A stretch of 64,000 nt of DNA from CAVVSQ01 sp963848825 (GTDB lineage Bacteria; Planctomycetota; Planctomycetia; Gemmatales; Gemmataceae). The first letter of the stretch is position 1. The number at the start of each line of letters is the position of its first letter. Both the position numbers and the translations under genes were made by a program. This document shows positions 19,152 through 27,801 of this stretch, piece after piece. Below the pieces are notes generated by a model. It ran no database searches. It had not been told where the DNA came from and was given only the letters and a program-made list of their open reading frames with translations. The stretch is taken from NCBI GenBank assembly GCA_963848825.1, contig CAWKFA010000009.1, forward strand, positions 868,001-932,000, given 5' to 3'.

Positions 19152-22100
19152 CTAGTTTTTCAAGGCCACGCTCAGGAGTACTCCGGACGCTTGCCCCGGC
19201 AAACTGGCGGTCAACACCTTCGACTTTAAATCGAAAGCGCCAACAATTCAGTGACGCGAACATCGGCGGCCAGCGGTCGCGTCAGCACCAGGTGGTTGCC
19301 CGCGATGAAACTGGTTAGCCGTAACGCCTGGTCAACGGTGGTGCCCACATAATCGAGGGTACCGTTCACCGTCGCCGACATGGCTGGGCCATGGTGGACG
19401 CCGGCCCGCGCTTTAAGGGGATGGCGCAGCTGCCGTCCAGCGCCGGCCCAGTTCTGGCGGCAAACCCTGAGCCAGCACGAGCGCAGCGCGGACGGCGGCG
19501 GCTTTATCCTCAAATGCGGCTAGCACCGTTTCACCGAGCGTCTTGATGACGGCACCGCCTTCGCGGCGGATGCCTTCCTCGACCAGAACGAAATAATCAT
19601 GCAGCAGTCCGAAGGTGCGGGCCTCACCGATCCTTTGATAGAGATTGCCAGGACTTTCCAGGTCCGTCACGCGATTGAGGTCGAGGACCACGAGGGTCAC
19701 GGCGGCCACACTCACAAGTTTGCCGGCATCCAGGATTTCGCCGGGAAACAATTCGCGAAACAACCCGGAGGCCGCCGCCCGCGCAGCCGTCAAGGCGTCG
19801 TCACGCTGGGCCGTACGCTCGACGCGCAGGGTCAGTTCCTCCTTATGTTCGTTGGCTAGCACCAAACGTTGCTGGCCGACCGCCAAGCGTGTACTTTCCA
19901 CCGAGGTGGCCGCTGTCCCATCAAAGGGCGCGCGAAATCTGCGGGGACGCGTAGCGACCAGCGCGTCAAAAAAGCCCCCGGCTCCACCTGAAACTCGATG
20001 GCGTAGGGTAACTGCGGCCCACGCACCCGGTAGGCGCCTTCGGTCAGCGTTAACTCCAGGTCGACGCGTTCACCGGCGGCCACGCGCACCTGTGCCACCA
20101 CGTGCGGGGAATGCGCGGGGCCCCCGATGCAATAAATACCCGTCTCGGCGCCGCGAATCTCGGGATGGATGCGAAAAATCATCTCCACCGAGCGCGCGAA
20201 ATCGAGGTCGAAGTCGACCTGGCATGCTTCGCAATGTCCATGTTCCTTGAGCGCCCGCAGTGTTTCCACGATGCCGGACGAAATACGGCACATCGGGCAC
20301 AAGATGTCCCAAAGCAAGATCAACAGGCCTTGCCTGGCCCCGTGCAAGCAAGCCGTCACCAGCGCGTCGCTGTTGACTTCCAGCGCCGCGCCAGGGCCAG
20401 CGGCCGTATGCGTGCCACTTCTTGTTGAGGCGCCTGTTCAAGATAAGCTCCCAGCCGGCTCACCACGGCAGGCTCCAATTTCTTCGCCAAAAGCTGAGCC
20501 AGTTGCTGACGCAGCAGGCGCTGCTGACTCCGCGACAGGTGCGTGGCTTTCTCGAATGGGTCCGCTGCCCCGGTCCCATTACGCTGGGCGCGCAGCTGCG
20601 CGTCGATGCGCCGATAAACCTGTTCCAGACGCCGCCGCCCCTTGAAGCTAACTTCCAGGCTGGCTGCCAGCCGGCCCAGGATGTTGCGCGGTTCCAGTTG
20701 AATGCGCTGTGTCAGCGTCGAACCACTGCCAGCCCGCGCTGTCAGTTCCAGAGTCGATGCCAGCCAGCGGAAGACGCCGCGCGAGTATTCGCGCACCACG
20801 CCCATACGTTTGCCCTCAACCCATTCAAACGGCCTCTCGCGCCAGGTATTTACCACGCCGACCTTGCGAAATTCCCCGATGCGGGTTACGCCGGGCGCAA
20901 GGCGTCGTCGCCGTTCGAAATCTCCGCGCTATACTGCACGACGGGCAGCCCGATTGCCCGGTTCAGGCGCTCCGTGTCGGATACGAACGGCCACAGCTCT
21001 TCAGGGCTCGACTCCAGGTTCCATGACCACTCGTACTGGATGACCCGTTTGCCGGTGGGCAAACGCGGGTGGAGCACCATGTTCGACGGCTCACCGCGGG
21101 CCAGGCGCTCCAGGTCGCCCAGCAAGGCTTCGGCGTCGACGTAGCGATCTTCCGGCTTTTTTGCCAGGCATTTATCGACGATGCGGCGGATGCCGTCACT
21201 GAGGTTTTGCTGAAATTGAGCCAGCGGGGGCGGTGGTTCCTTGCTATGCAGCAATCCCAGGGCAACCGCCGTATCCGCCGTGAAAGGGGGCTGTCCGGCA
21301 AGTAGATGGTACAGGGTCGCGCCGACGGCATAGACGTCCGTGGCGGGACCGAGATTCGTTTGGCCGAGTGCTTGTTCCGGTGACATATATAAGGGAGTGC
21401 CCAGCGGGGTACCTTCCTGCGTTAAGTGCAGCGACTCGCTTTCGACGACATGGCGAGCTAGTCCAAAATCGCAAAGCTTGGTGCCTGCCTGGGAAGGCAA
21501 AGGTATTTGCGTTATGCCGCCCGGCGCTCCCCGAGCGTCGAGAATGCGGAACAGCTCCGAATCATCCAGAAGCATAATGTTCTGCGGCTTGATATCGCGG
21601 TGAATGATACCGCGGCGATGGGCCTCCGCCAGGCCGCGCGTCACGTCCGTGATCAGCGCCAACGCATGCGCCTCCGCCAGACGCCCACGCGGACATAGCT
21701 TGCGGTCCGCGAGCAACGCACTGACTGTGCGCCCGGCGATGAACTCCATCGCCAGGAAATGGATGCCCTGGTCTTCGTTGATTTCAAGGACCCGGGCCAC
21801 AAACGGGCTGCGAATTTCGCTAAGGAGGCGGGCTTCCTTGAGAAAGCGCTGCAGAATGGCCGGACGTTGCGCGAGGTGGTGATGCAAAATCTTGATCGCG
21901 GCCACGGCGCCGTCGATAATGTCCTCCGCGCGGTAAACCTTACCCAGGCCCCCCTCGCCAAGCAGTTCACGCAGCCGAAAGCGGCCGACAATTTGCTGGT
22001 TGTCCTGGCTTGTAGGAGCACTCACCGGCTGGTGGACGGCCCCCAGGTTTAGCTGTGTAAGCTCCAGTTCCTCGATGCTGGTGCGCACGTCGGGTTGACC

Positions 22101-22825
22101 GATGGCCAGCGCTTCCAGAAACGTCTGCGCGCTGGGGCGGTCGCCCGGCGCCGCGTAACAAACTGGCCACCGCGACAAAGAGCGGGGCCTGCTGCTGGGG
22201 TTGGGTGTATTCGCCTGTTATGTCCCAGTCCACCGGCGCCGGCCGGCCGCGCATCAGCCAGGAGAGAATGGCGCCCAACGCGAACAGATCAAGCGCCGGG
22301 TCATTGCCCTTGTCGGACTGCTCTTCGGGAGCTGCCCAGGCATTATCGTTCGGGCCGGCCAGCTGCGTGCGACAATGAACACCCGTGAAATCTACCCGCT
22401 GCTCCAAGTCCGGGTTGCCAGAAAATCACGCTAGGCTTGAGTGCTCCGTGAACCAGTCCAAGGCGATGGGCGGCTCGTAGTAAGCTGGCCAGTTCACGGC
22501 CAAGTTGTTGAACTTGCGAAGGTGCCCAGGGCAAATCCTCGGACTGGATAGCGGACAACGGGCGAGCGCTTTCGTCTTCCAGGGCAATGAAGGGTGGCTG
22601 CGTCTCCAGGTTCATTTCAAGGAGTTGACGCTGCCGCGCATGCCGGAGTAGGCTGGCCAGCCGCAGGTGCCTTACAACCTTTTGCCAGCGCCGCGGCTGG
22701 GCACGCGCTCCCGCCAGGTCGCGGACCTCGCAAAGTTGCCCCGTCTCGTCTTGAATTGCGCTGTAGGCAATGCCATCCAGGCCCGTTCCCAGCTGTTCGA
22801 CGATCTTATAGCGCCCGAAGTTCAT
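19152..22825 (-). CDS. Pseudokinase - Ser/Thr kinase - DUF5939 - class III nucleotide cyclase fusion
   Basis: One polypeptide of about 1,220 residues, interrupted by seven indels (near 22405, 22152, 20898, 20390, 19930, 19440 and 19232; six are at GCGC). Domains in order: a kinase-like domain with a glycine loop (LGTGLDGIAYSA) but HGALKPS in place of HRDxKPxN and no VAIK lysine, so a pseudokinase; a complete Hanks kinase (LLGEGGLGKVYRA, AAIKIL, HRDIKPQNI, CDFGLAR, MSPEQAL); an SRPBCC-like segment (YEWSWNLESSPEELW); DUF5939 with a zinc-like CPMC...CEAC pair; and a class III cyclase domain (VVLDLNRVTD, KTLGETVLAAF, DYVGTTVDQALRL). The second cyclase metal Asp appears as Glu, so activity is uncertain. 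It ends ASGVLLSVALKN. No transmembrane segment is seen; it is likely a cytoplasmic signal integrator. Confidence 0.85.
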
Positions 22826-23092
22826 GAGCTAGTTCCATCCGTCCAAATCCACTAGCGCCGCATCCACAAATCGCGCCAGCAGGCCAAGGCGAGCTTTTAA
22901 TGTAGCGCGGATCGCCTCAGACGCAAGCACAAAACTGTGCGCAGTATCTCCAACTTCGGCTATTTATGCGCCCAGCGGCACGATTTGGTAGCGCCAACGT
23001 CTGTCCGTGCCGCCGACGGTAGATTATCATGAGCGTGTGCCAATGCCGGTGCGGACGTCACCGCCACGTTTCGCCCATGACGGAGGGAGCCA

Positions 23093-23338
23093 ATGCTTTC
23101 ACTTTATCAGGACCCGCACTTCACCTTCCGCTTTGCCGAAGATCGTATTATTCCTCGTTTCCACCTTGAAGGTTGCCGGGCCGGGGCACAGGTATCCGTC
23201 TTCAACGTTCATCCCGTGACCGGTGCACGGCAAGGTTTGCTGGCCACTGCAAGTGTGGGCGAAGGGGGCTGGGTCGATCTCGTCCCGCCGATAATCGTGC
23301 GCTCCGGGGATGTATTTATCGCGGTGGTGGCGGCTTAA
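23093..23338 (+). CDS. Small hypothetical protein
   Basis: 81 residues, not recognised. GGAGGGA lies about 5 nt before the ATG, supporting a real gene. The sequence is predicted to be beta-rich (FTFRFAEDRIIPRFHLEGC, QVSVFNVHPVTGARQG, DVFIAVVAA), without signal peptide or membrane helix. It is followed after 53 bp by a DUF3455 gene on the same strand. A small beta-sandwich or adaptor is possible, but no function can be given. Confidence 0.65.
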   Translation: MLSLYQDPHFTFRFAEDRIIPRFHLEGCRAGAQVSVFNVHPVTGARQGLLATASVGEGGWVDLVPPIIVRSGDVFIAVVAA

Positions 23339-23391
23339 AACCAGGGCGCGCGGACAACAGCACCGAACAATCTTCATTTTTGGGGTTCACC

Positions 23392-23919
23392 ATGATCGCA
23401 GCTTCGATCCTTGTTATGGCGGCGAGCGCGCTAGTCGCCGCGGATGATCCGAACGAAGGAAACACGCTTCCCGACAAATTGAAGCCCTCCCGGGAGAACG
23501 TGGTTCTTTTCCAGGCGAAAGCCGAAGGATTTCAAGTCTATGTTTGTAAGAGCAAGGCCGATGATCCCAAGAAGTTTGAGTGGTCCCTCAAGGCGCCGGA
23601 CGCTAGCCTGGTTGACGCGGCGGGCAAGAAAATCGGCAAGCATTATGCTGGTCCCGCCTGGGAAGCAAACGACGGCAGCAAGGTGGTCGGCAAATTGCTG
23701 GAGAAGGTAGCGGCCCCGAAAGGGGGCGACATTCCCTGGTTACTTCTGAAGGCCGAAAAGAACACGGGCAAGGGCTTATTCGCCAACGTAGCATTTATCC
23801 AGCGGATAAATACGGAAGGGGGGATCGCTCCCACCGAAAGCTGTGACCAGGCGCATGAAGGCAACGAGATGCGTGTGAAGTACAAGGCAACCTATATCTT
23901 CCTCGGCACGCAAAAATAA
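23392..23919 (+). CDS. DUF3455 family exported protein
   Basis: 175 residues. A short signal peptide (MIAASILVMAASALVAA) precedes a DUF3455 domain with its typical blocks: VQVYVCKSK-like (FQVYVCKSKADDPKKFEW), GKHYAGPAWEANDGSKVVG, DIPWLLLKA and FIQRINTEGGIAPTESCD. The pair of Cys residues (in YVCKS and ESCDQ) is conserved in the family and may form a disulfide. Function is unknown; relatives are exported proteins in many environmental bacteria. The next gene starts 30 bp downstream and may be co-transcribed. Confidence 0.88.
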   Translation: MIAASILVMAASALVAADDPNEGNTLPDKLKPSRENVVLFQAKAEGFQVYVCKSKADDPKKFEWSLKAPDASLVDAAGKKIGKHYAGPAWEANDGSKVVGKLLEKVAAPKGGDIPWLLLKAEKNTGKGLFANVAFIQRINTEGGIAPTESCDQAHEGNEMRVKYKATYIFLGTQK

Positions 23920-23949
23920 CCGAGATTCGTACTTTTCCTGGAGCCGATC

Positions 23950-24339
23950 ATGGCTGAAAACGCACGCAGATGGCTTAACCTGACGACCAAGTTCGGCAAA
24001 GTGATTGACAATCCGTCTGGGGAAGATCTGAGCCGGGCCATCGAAGAACTTGGCGCTGAGACACTGCCGAAAAAGTCGGCAGACGAAGGCGCCGAACACA
24101 CCAGCGCCTGGCTGAGCTATGAAATTGAAGGTGGTCCCCGCTTCAACCTGTCGGTCAGCCAAGACGGCACGACGACTCTCACCAAATTCATAAGCCAGGA
24201 CGCCGACGACCCCAGCGAAGAGCTCAGCCGGAAGGTTTCGCTCAAGGCAGCCCTGGCCTTGTGGACCTTGCTGGCCAAGGGGAGCGAGGAAAAAGTTGAG
24301 GCTGAACTGGCCAAGGGCGAGGCGACGGGGTCGAAATAA
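23950..24339 (+). CDS. Hypothetical protein (129 aa)
   Basis: Unrecognised soluble protein, acidic overall. It begins MAENARRWLNLTTKFGKVIDNPS and contains a repeated-strand region (HTSAWLSYEIEGGPRFNLSVSQDGTTTLTKF) that resembles the fold of small immunity or inhibitor proteins, followed by a helical C-terminus. GGAG occurs just upstream. It lies 30 bp after the DUF3455 gene and converges with a SWIM-type gene 26 bp away. The start is clear. Function unknown. Confidence 0.65.
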   Translation: MAENARRWLNLTTKFGKVIDNPSGEDLSRAIEELGAETLPKKSADEGAEHTSAWLSYEIEGGPRFNLSVSQDGTTTLTKFISQDADDPSEELSRKVSLKAALALWTLLAKGSEEKVEAELAKGEATGSK

Positions 24340-24365
24340 CGACGCTGCGCCAGGTAATAGGGATT

Positions 24366-24701
24366 TCAAGGGGCTGGTGAGTGATCGACGAGGGCCGTGA
24401 GCGCCAGCACATGCTTGCACATGCCGTGCGCCAGAAAACCCAGGCACTCGCAGGAGCGATCTTCTGGGCGGCCGATGCGGACATGATACAATTCCCCCAA
24501 ACCAAGCCGGTGCATGACGAAGCCGCGGCCGCCAATCTCGCACGGCACCTCCTTAAATGTATAAAACGCCTGCTTGGTTCCGCTCGACAGGCAGACCACG
24601 CCGACGCCGGACTCATCGGGCTGACGAACCAGGCGAAGCGAGCGCCGGGCGCCTTCTTTTTGGCCATACGTCAAGAATAGCAAACAAGGAGCGACATTCA
24701 T
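24366..24701 (-). CDS. SWIM-type zinc-finger protein
   Basis: 111 residues. The C-terminal part contains a SWIM motif (CxCxnCxH: CECLGFLAHGMCKHV), a zinc-binding fold that contacts DNA or proteins. The N-terminal half (YGQKEGARRSLRLV, FYTFKEVPCEIGGRGFVMHR) is uncharacterised. The start is uncertain: the ATG at 24701 shares bases with the ATG of the divergent flavodoxin gene (CATG), there is no visible ribosome-binding site, and TTG codons a few residues inside are alternatives. Small SWIM proteins of this kind are common in planctomycetes; the role is unknown. Confidence 0.75.
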   Translation of the reverse strand: MNVAPCLLFLTYGQKEGARRSLRLVRQPDESGVGVVCLSSGTKQAFYTFKEVPCEIGGRGFVMHRLGLGELYHVRIGRPEDRSCECLGFLAHGMCKHVLALTALVDHSPAP

Positions 24702-25258
24702 GGGGAGAATATTGGTACTTTACGATTCGCGCAGCGGCAATACTGAAAAGATGGCCCAGCTCGACTGCGGCCGGGGCAGCTGCGCTAGCTGGCATGGAAG
24801 TGCGCGTCAAGAAGGTAAGCGAGGCCCGGGCCGCCGATGTTCTCTGGTGCGACGGTCTGGCGGTTGGTAGTCCCACCAACATGGGTCTCCTTTCCTGGCC
24901 CATGAAGTGCTTTTGGGACGAGGAAATGGCTGACTCGTGGATGAAGGTGGACGGCAAGATCGCTTGCGCTTTTTCATCCTCGGGCGGCTGGGGCGGCGGC
25001 AATGAGCTGGCTTGCCAGTCCATTCTCACCGTGCTTATCAATTTCGGTTTTCTGGTGTTCGGTGTGACGGATTATGTGGGCAAGCTGACCACCGCCCATT
25101 ATGGGGCCGTCACTGCCCGCGAACCTCGTTCGGAAGATGATCAGGCGGCTTGCCGTAAACTTGGCCATCGCCTGGCTGAGTGGGTGGCGACGTTCGTCGA
25201 CGGTTGTAAGGAGCAGCATCCGCTCAAGAAAGCCAGCGAACGCATGGGCCCTGGCTGA
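24700..25258 (+). CDS. Flavodoxin / NAD(P)H:quinone oxidoreductase-like (WrbA-type) protein
   Basis: Flavodoxin-fold FMN protein of about 185 residues. The phosphate-binding loop is LYDSRSGNTEKMA at residues 7-19; the later FMN loops are AVGSPTNMGLLSWPMKCFWDE and AFSSSGGWGGGNELACQSIL. The frame breaks between about 24757 and 24772; the corrected reading is KMAQ then AAGAAALAGMEVRVKKV. AAGGAG lies about 8 nt before the ATG. It probably transfers electrons to quinones or other acceptors. The start codon overlaps that of the divergent SWIM gene, so regulatory sequence must lie inside coding sequence of one or both. Confidence 0.85.
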
Positions 25259-25343
25259 GAGTTAGCCGAGGTGGCGCCGTGTGGCCACCTCGGCTGCGGT
25301 TTGTTGACAGGTGCCAGCCTCCAACTGGCGGAGAGCCGGGCGC

Positions 25344-25850
25344 TTAGCGACGGCGAACGGAAACACCGGCGTTGCAGCTTGGACAGTAGCTGCTACCGCC
25401 CTCCATGAACGTGCTGGTGGTGCCGAGGACCGTGCTATCCGCCGGATACATGCTGGTCCGGCTGGTGGTGGAGAAGCGGACGAGCTGGCGAACCAGGTTG
25501 GTCTGCTGCATCGTCCCTTCGTGCCAGAACGCTTGCTTTTCGCCCTTGCGATCGCTGAGCACGACGCCCACGCCGCTCTTGATTTCGAAAGCTTTGGCTA
25601 ATTTTTCGCCTTCGGGAGTATCCGTATCGACATACGCACATAGGTAGCTGGCGGACAAAACTTTTTCCGCCTCGGCGCCAAGGCTACCTGCTACTTTTTC
25701 CCAACCTTTTTGGCCGGTCCCAAGGAAAACAGCCACGGGCTTCATTTCCCTTTCGACCATTTGGCTGGCCTGCGTGTAACTCTGCCAGGAGGGTGCAGCG
25801 TTATTCACAGGGGCCCCGAGCATGGCCAAAACGATAAACGAGGTGTACAT
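25344..25850 (-). CDS. Secreted thioredoxin-like hypothetical protein
   Basis: 168 residues. A short signal peptide (MYTSFIVLAMLGAPVNNAA) is followed by a segment resembling a degenerate thioredoxin fold (REMKPVAVFLGTGQKGW, LSASYLCAYVDTDTPEGEKLAKAF, GVGVVLSDRKGEKQAFWHEG) without a CxxC at the usual site. CPSC occurs only at the extreme C-terminus. AAGGAG precedes the start. A strong sigma70-like promoter and a terminator-like hairpin lie immediately upstream in the leader. Function unknown; paralogous families of this kind are common in Gemmata-like genomes. Confidence 0.7.
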   Translation of the reverse strand: MYTSFIVLAMLGAPVNNAAPSWQSYTQASQMVEREMKPVAVFLGTGQKGWEKVAGSLGAEAEKVLSASYLCAYVDTDTPEGEKLAKAFEIKSGVGVVLSDRKGEKQAFWHEGTMQQTNLVRQLVRFSTTSRTSMYPADSTVLGTTSTFMEGGSSYCPSCNAGVSVRRR

Positions 25851-25881
25851 GCGATTTCTCCTTTATGATGAAACACCTCAA

Positions 25882-25909
25882 AACAAAAACCCATCCACGC
25901 TGGATGGGT
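25882..25909 (-). terminator. Terminator-like hairpin in the 5' leader of the 25344-25850 gene
   Basis: A 9-bp perfect stem (25889-25897 with 25901-25909, ACCCATCCA) with a 3-nt loop is followed on the minus strand by TTTTTGTTTT. It lies between the promoter and the start codon of the gene, so it is a leader element and not the terminator of an upstream gene. Confidence 0.75.
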
Positions 25910-25924
25910 CAATCGGACGGCCCT

Positions 25925-25953
25925 TTTATAAAAAGGACAAAACGCATAGTCAA
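25925..25953 (-). promoter_or_regulatory. Sigma70-like promoter of the 25344-25850 gene
   Basis: On the minus strand TTGACT (25953-25948) is 17 nt from TATAAA (25930-25925). Both hexamers are close to consensus. Transcription would start near 25918, only about ten nt before the leader hairpin. Confidence 0.7.
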
Positions 25954-26041
25954 GAATAATTTATCCAGTTTGTGTATTTTTCTTAATCGTAAAATGTTTC
26001 CCAGCTTACGAAAAAGGACCCAGCGCACACCGGGTTGAGCA

Positions 26042-26554
26042 ATGAAAACGCTACTCCGACGCTATCTGGTGCTCGCTACGCTGTTTTTCTGGCAAGGCGG
26101 CTTTCTTTTTTATTCCGCGGTCGTCGTTCCGATCGGCCAAGAAGTCCTCCAAACCAACCCGGCGGGCGTCAGTCAGGGCTTCATTACCCGCCAAGTGACG
26201 GTCTATTTGAACCTGGCGGGGCTTATCGCCCTCCCCTTGCTGCTTGCGGACGCCCTGGTAGGTAGGCCATATGTACTTTGGAGGCAACGGTTTCGGCTGA
26301 CCGCCTGGGTGGGCATGGCGATTACGTTGGCGCTGCTGGCCTGGTTTCACCCACAACTGGACACCTTTCTGGACAGCCAACTCCACATCATCGAGGACAG
26401 ACGCAACTTCCGCTTCTGGCATCGTTGGTACCTGTGGACCAGCACCGTGCAATGGGTCTGCGGCCTTGTGTATACATTTCTCATGCTGCTGGCCTGGCGG
26501 CACGAAGACGCCTCCACGGCGGCGCATCCCCGACCCACTCAGGGCTCTGATTAA
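26042..26554 (+). CDS. Four-helix integral membrane protein
   Basis: 170 residues, intact frame. Four hydrophobic segments are seen: residues about 8-30 (VLATLFFWQGGFLFYSAVVV), 54-74 (LNLAGLIALPLLLADAL), 86-105 (WVGMAITLALLAW) and 138-156 (WVCGLVYTFLMLLAW). The FxxGGxxFYSAVVVP start and RHWYLWTSTVQW-like block near the end suggest a small DUF4149-like inner-membrane family. Function unknown. It is divergent from the preceding gene and converges with the anti-sigma gene 40 bp away. Confidence 0.7.
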   Translation: MKTLLRRYLVLATLFFWQGGFLFYSAVVVPIGQEVLQTNPAGVSQGFITRQVTVYLNLAGLIALPLLLADALVGRPYVLWRQRFRLTAWVGMAITLALLAWFHPQLDTFLDSQLHIIEDRRNFRFWHRWYLWTSTVQWVCGLVYTFLMLLAWRHEDASTAAHPRPTQGSD

Positions 26555-26594
26555 TCACGGTGACGCGGACCAAAGTCGCGCGTCGCGAACGCAG

Positions 26595-26825
26595 CTAAGC
26601 TTTACGCGCAGCCAGGATGGCTTCGACCAAATCATCCGGTACGTCAGTGGCTAAGCTGTTGTCAACACAGGACTTGGCCAACTGGATGGTGTGGCGGTAG
26701 GTATGCAAATAGGCGACACACGGCTGGCAGAATGCGAGGTGTTCCTCGAAAAGAGCTCGTTGCGGCGGCGTCAACTTGCCGTCCAGATAGTCCATCAGAA
26801 AGTCGAGTACGTCACGGCAGGTCAT
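26595..26825 (-). CDS. Anti-sigma factor, zinc-finger (zf-HC2) type
   Basis: 76-residue cytoplasmic zinc anti-sigma domain. The motif His29-x3-Cys33-x2-Cys36 (HLAFCQPC) and the upstream Cys3 (MTCRDVLDFLMDYLDGKL) form the usual ZAS site. There is no transmembrane segment, so this is a short soluble regulator, unlike most membrane-anchored anti-sigmas. Its start codon overlaps the stop of the upstream ECF sigma gene (ATGA), indicating translational coupling and a cognate pair. It probably releases sigma in response to redox or metal state at the zinc site; that is inference. Confidence 0.88.
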   Translation of the reverse strand: MTCRDVLDFLMDYLDGKLTPPQRALFEEHLAFCQPCVAYLHTYRHTIQLAKSCVDNSLATDVPDDLVEAILAARKA

Positions 26826-27434
26826 GGCGTACCTCCGCGAAAATGGACGTCGAGCAAACCTCGCAAGGCCTGGCGGGCACGGTGTAGCCGCGTCTTGACG
26901 AGGGGAATGTTGATTTCGAGAATCCCGGCGGCAGCTTCCGTATCTAAACCTTCGATATCGCGCAAAAGCAGTACGGCTCGATAGCTGTCGGGAAGTTGGT
27001 CGATGGCCGCGCGAACAACTTGCTTTGTTTCCTCTTGCTGCAAAAGGCGTTCGGTGGAAGCCCGCCACTCGACAGCGGCGTTGCCTTGATCGCCATTCTC
27101 GAGGAAACGAGGCAACAGGTCATCAATGAAGCGTTCGGGCTGCCGTTGTGGGCTGCGCAGCCTGATAAGACAGGCATTGATGACAATGCGGTGCAGCCAG
27201 GTGCCCAGCTGACTGCGGCCGTTGAAGGTGGCCAGGCCGGTAAACGCCGACAAAAAAGCGTCCTGAACGGCGTCCCGGCTATCTTGTTCGCGGCTCAACA
27301 GCCGGCGCAGAGGCAAGCATAGCTCCGGTGTGGGTGCGCACGAGGGCTTCAAAGGCGCCGGCTTCGCCCCCGCGAAGCTGGCTCAGTAAAAGTGTCTCAT
27401 CGGCGAGCACTTGACTCGATACGCTACTGGTCAT
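26822..27434 (-). CDS. RNA polymerase ECF-subfamily sigma factor
   Basis: Sigma70 of the extracytoplasmic function group, about 204 residues. Region 2 reads FEALVRTHTGAMLASARRLL, then DAVQDAFLSAFTGL and QLGTWLHRIVINACL. Region 4 carries the helix-turn-helix (LPDSYRAVLLLRDIEGL, AAAGILEINIPLVKTRLHRAR). The frame breaks near 27308 at TGCGCCGG, separating the first 45 residues from the rest. The start at 27434 (MTSSVSSQVLADETLL) is chosen by homology to region 1.2/2.1. It is directly coupled to the downstream zinc anti-sigma gene. The target promoters are unknown. Confidence 0.92.
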
Positions 27435-27801
27435 GCGTTGAATTTTATCGCCGTGGTGCCAATCGGGAAGGCAGTCTGTCAGGCTGAAACGCGGATACCC
27501 GGCGGAAGCGGCGGAGGCTGCCCGCGAATATTTCACCTTCCGCTAGACGAATCTACATAAAAGGTTATAATAATATACTCGTTTGCAAAAGGGCTTACTT
27601 TTGGCAACGTGATCGGACTGTTTTCAACTTTGCTTTTCCGCATTGGCTAAACCAGGGGGCCATGGCCGTTCCTGGTTGGCACCGAACCCGACAGTCCTTA
27701 CTGACGACCTCGCTGCGAACGTCAACCGGAGACGGTTCTGGTGACGGTTCGTGGTTTTTCTTTTAGAAGGAGACGGTTGTCCCAGCGGACGATCGCCAAC
27801 C
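27435..27801. promoter_or_regulatory. Divergent intergenic region with an AT-rich patch
   Basis: 367 bp between the divergent sigma gene and fusA. An AT-rich segment (27556-27580) contains TATAAT at 27566-27571, without a good -35 at 17 nt. A strong ribosome-binding sequence, AGAAGGAG, lies near 27768, about 28 nt before the fusA ATG, which is too far to serve it directly. No gene was recognised. Confidence 0.4.
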
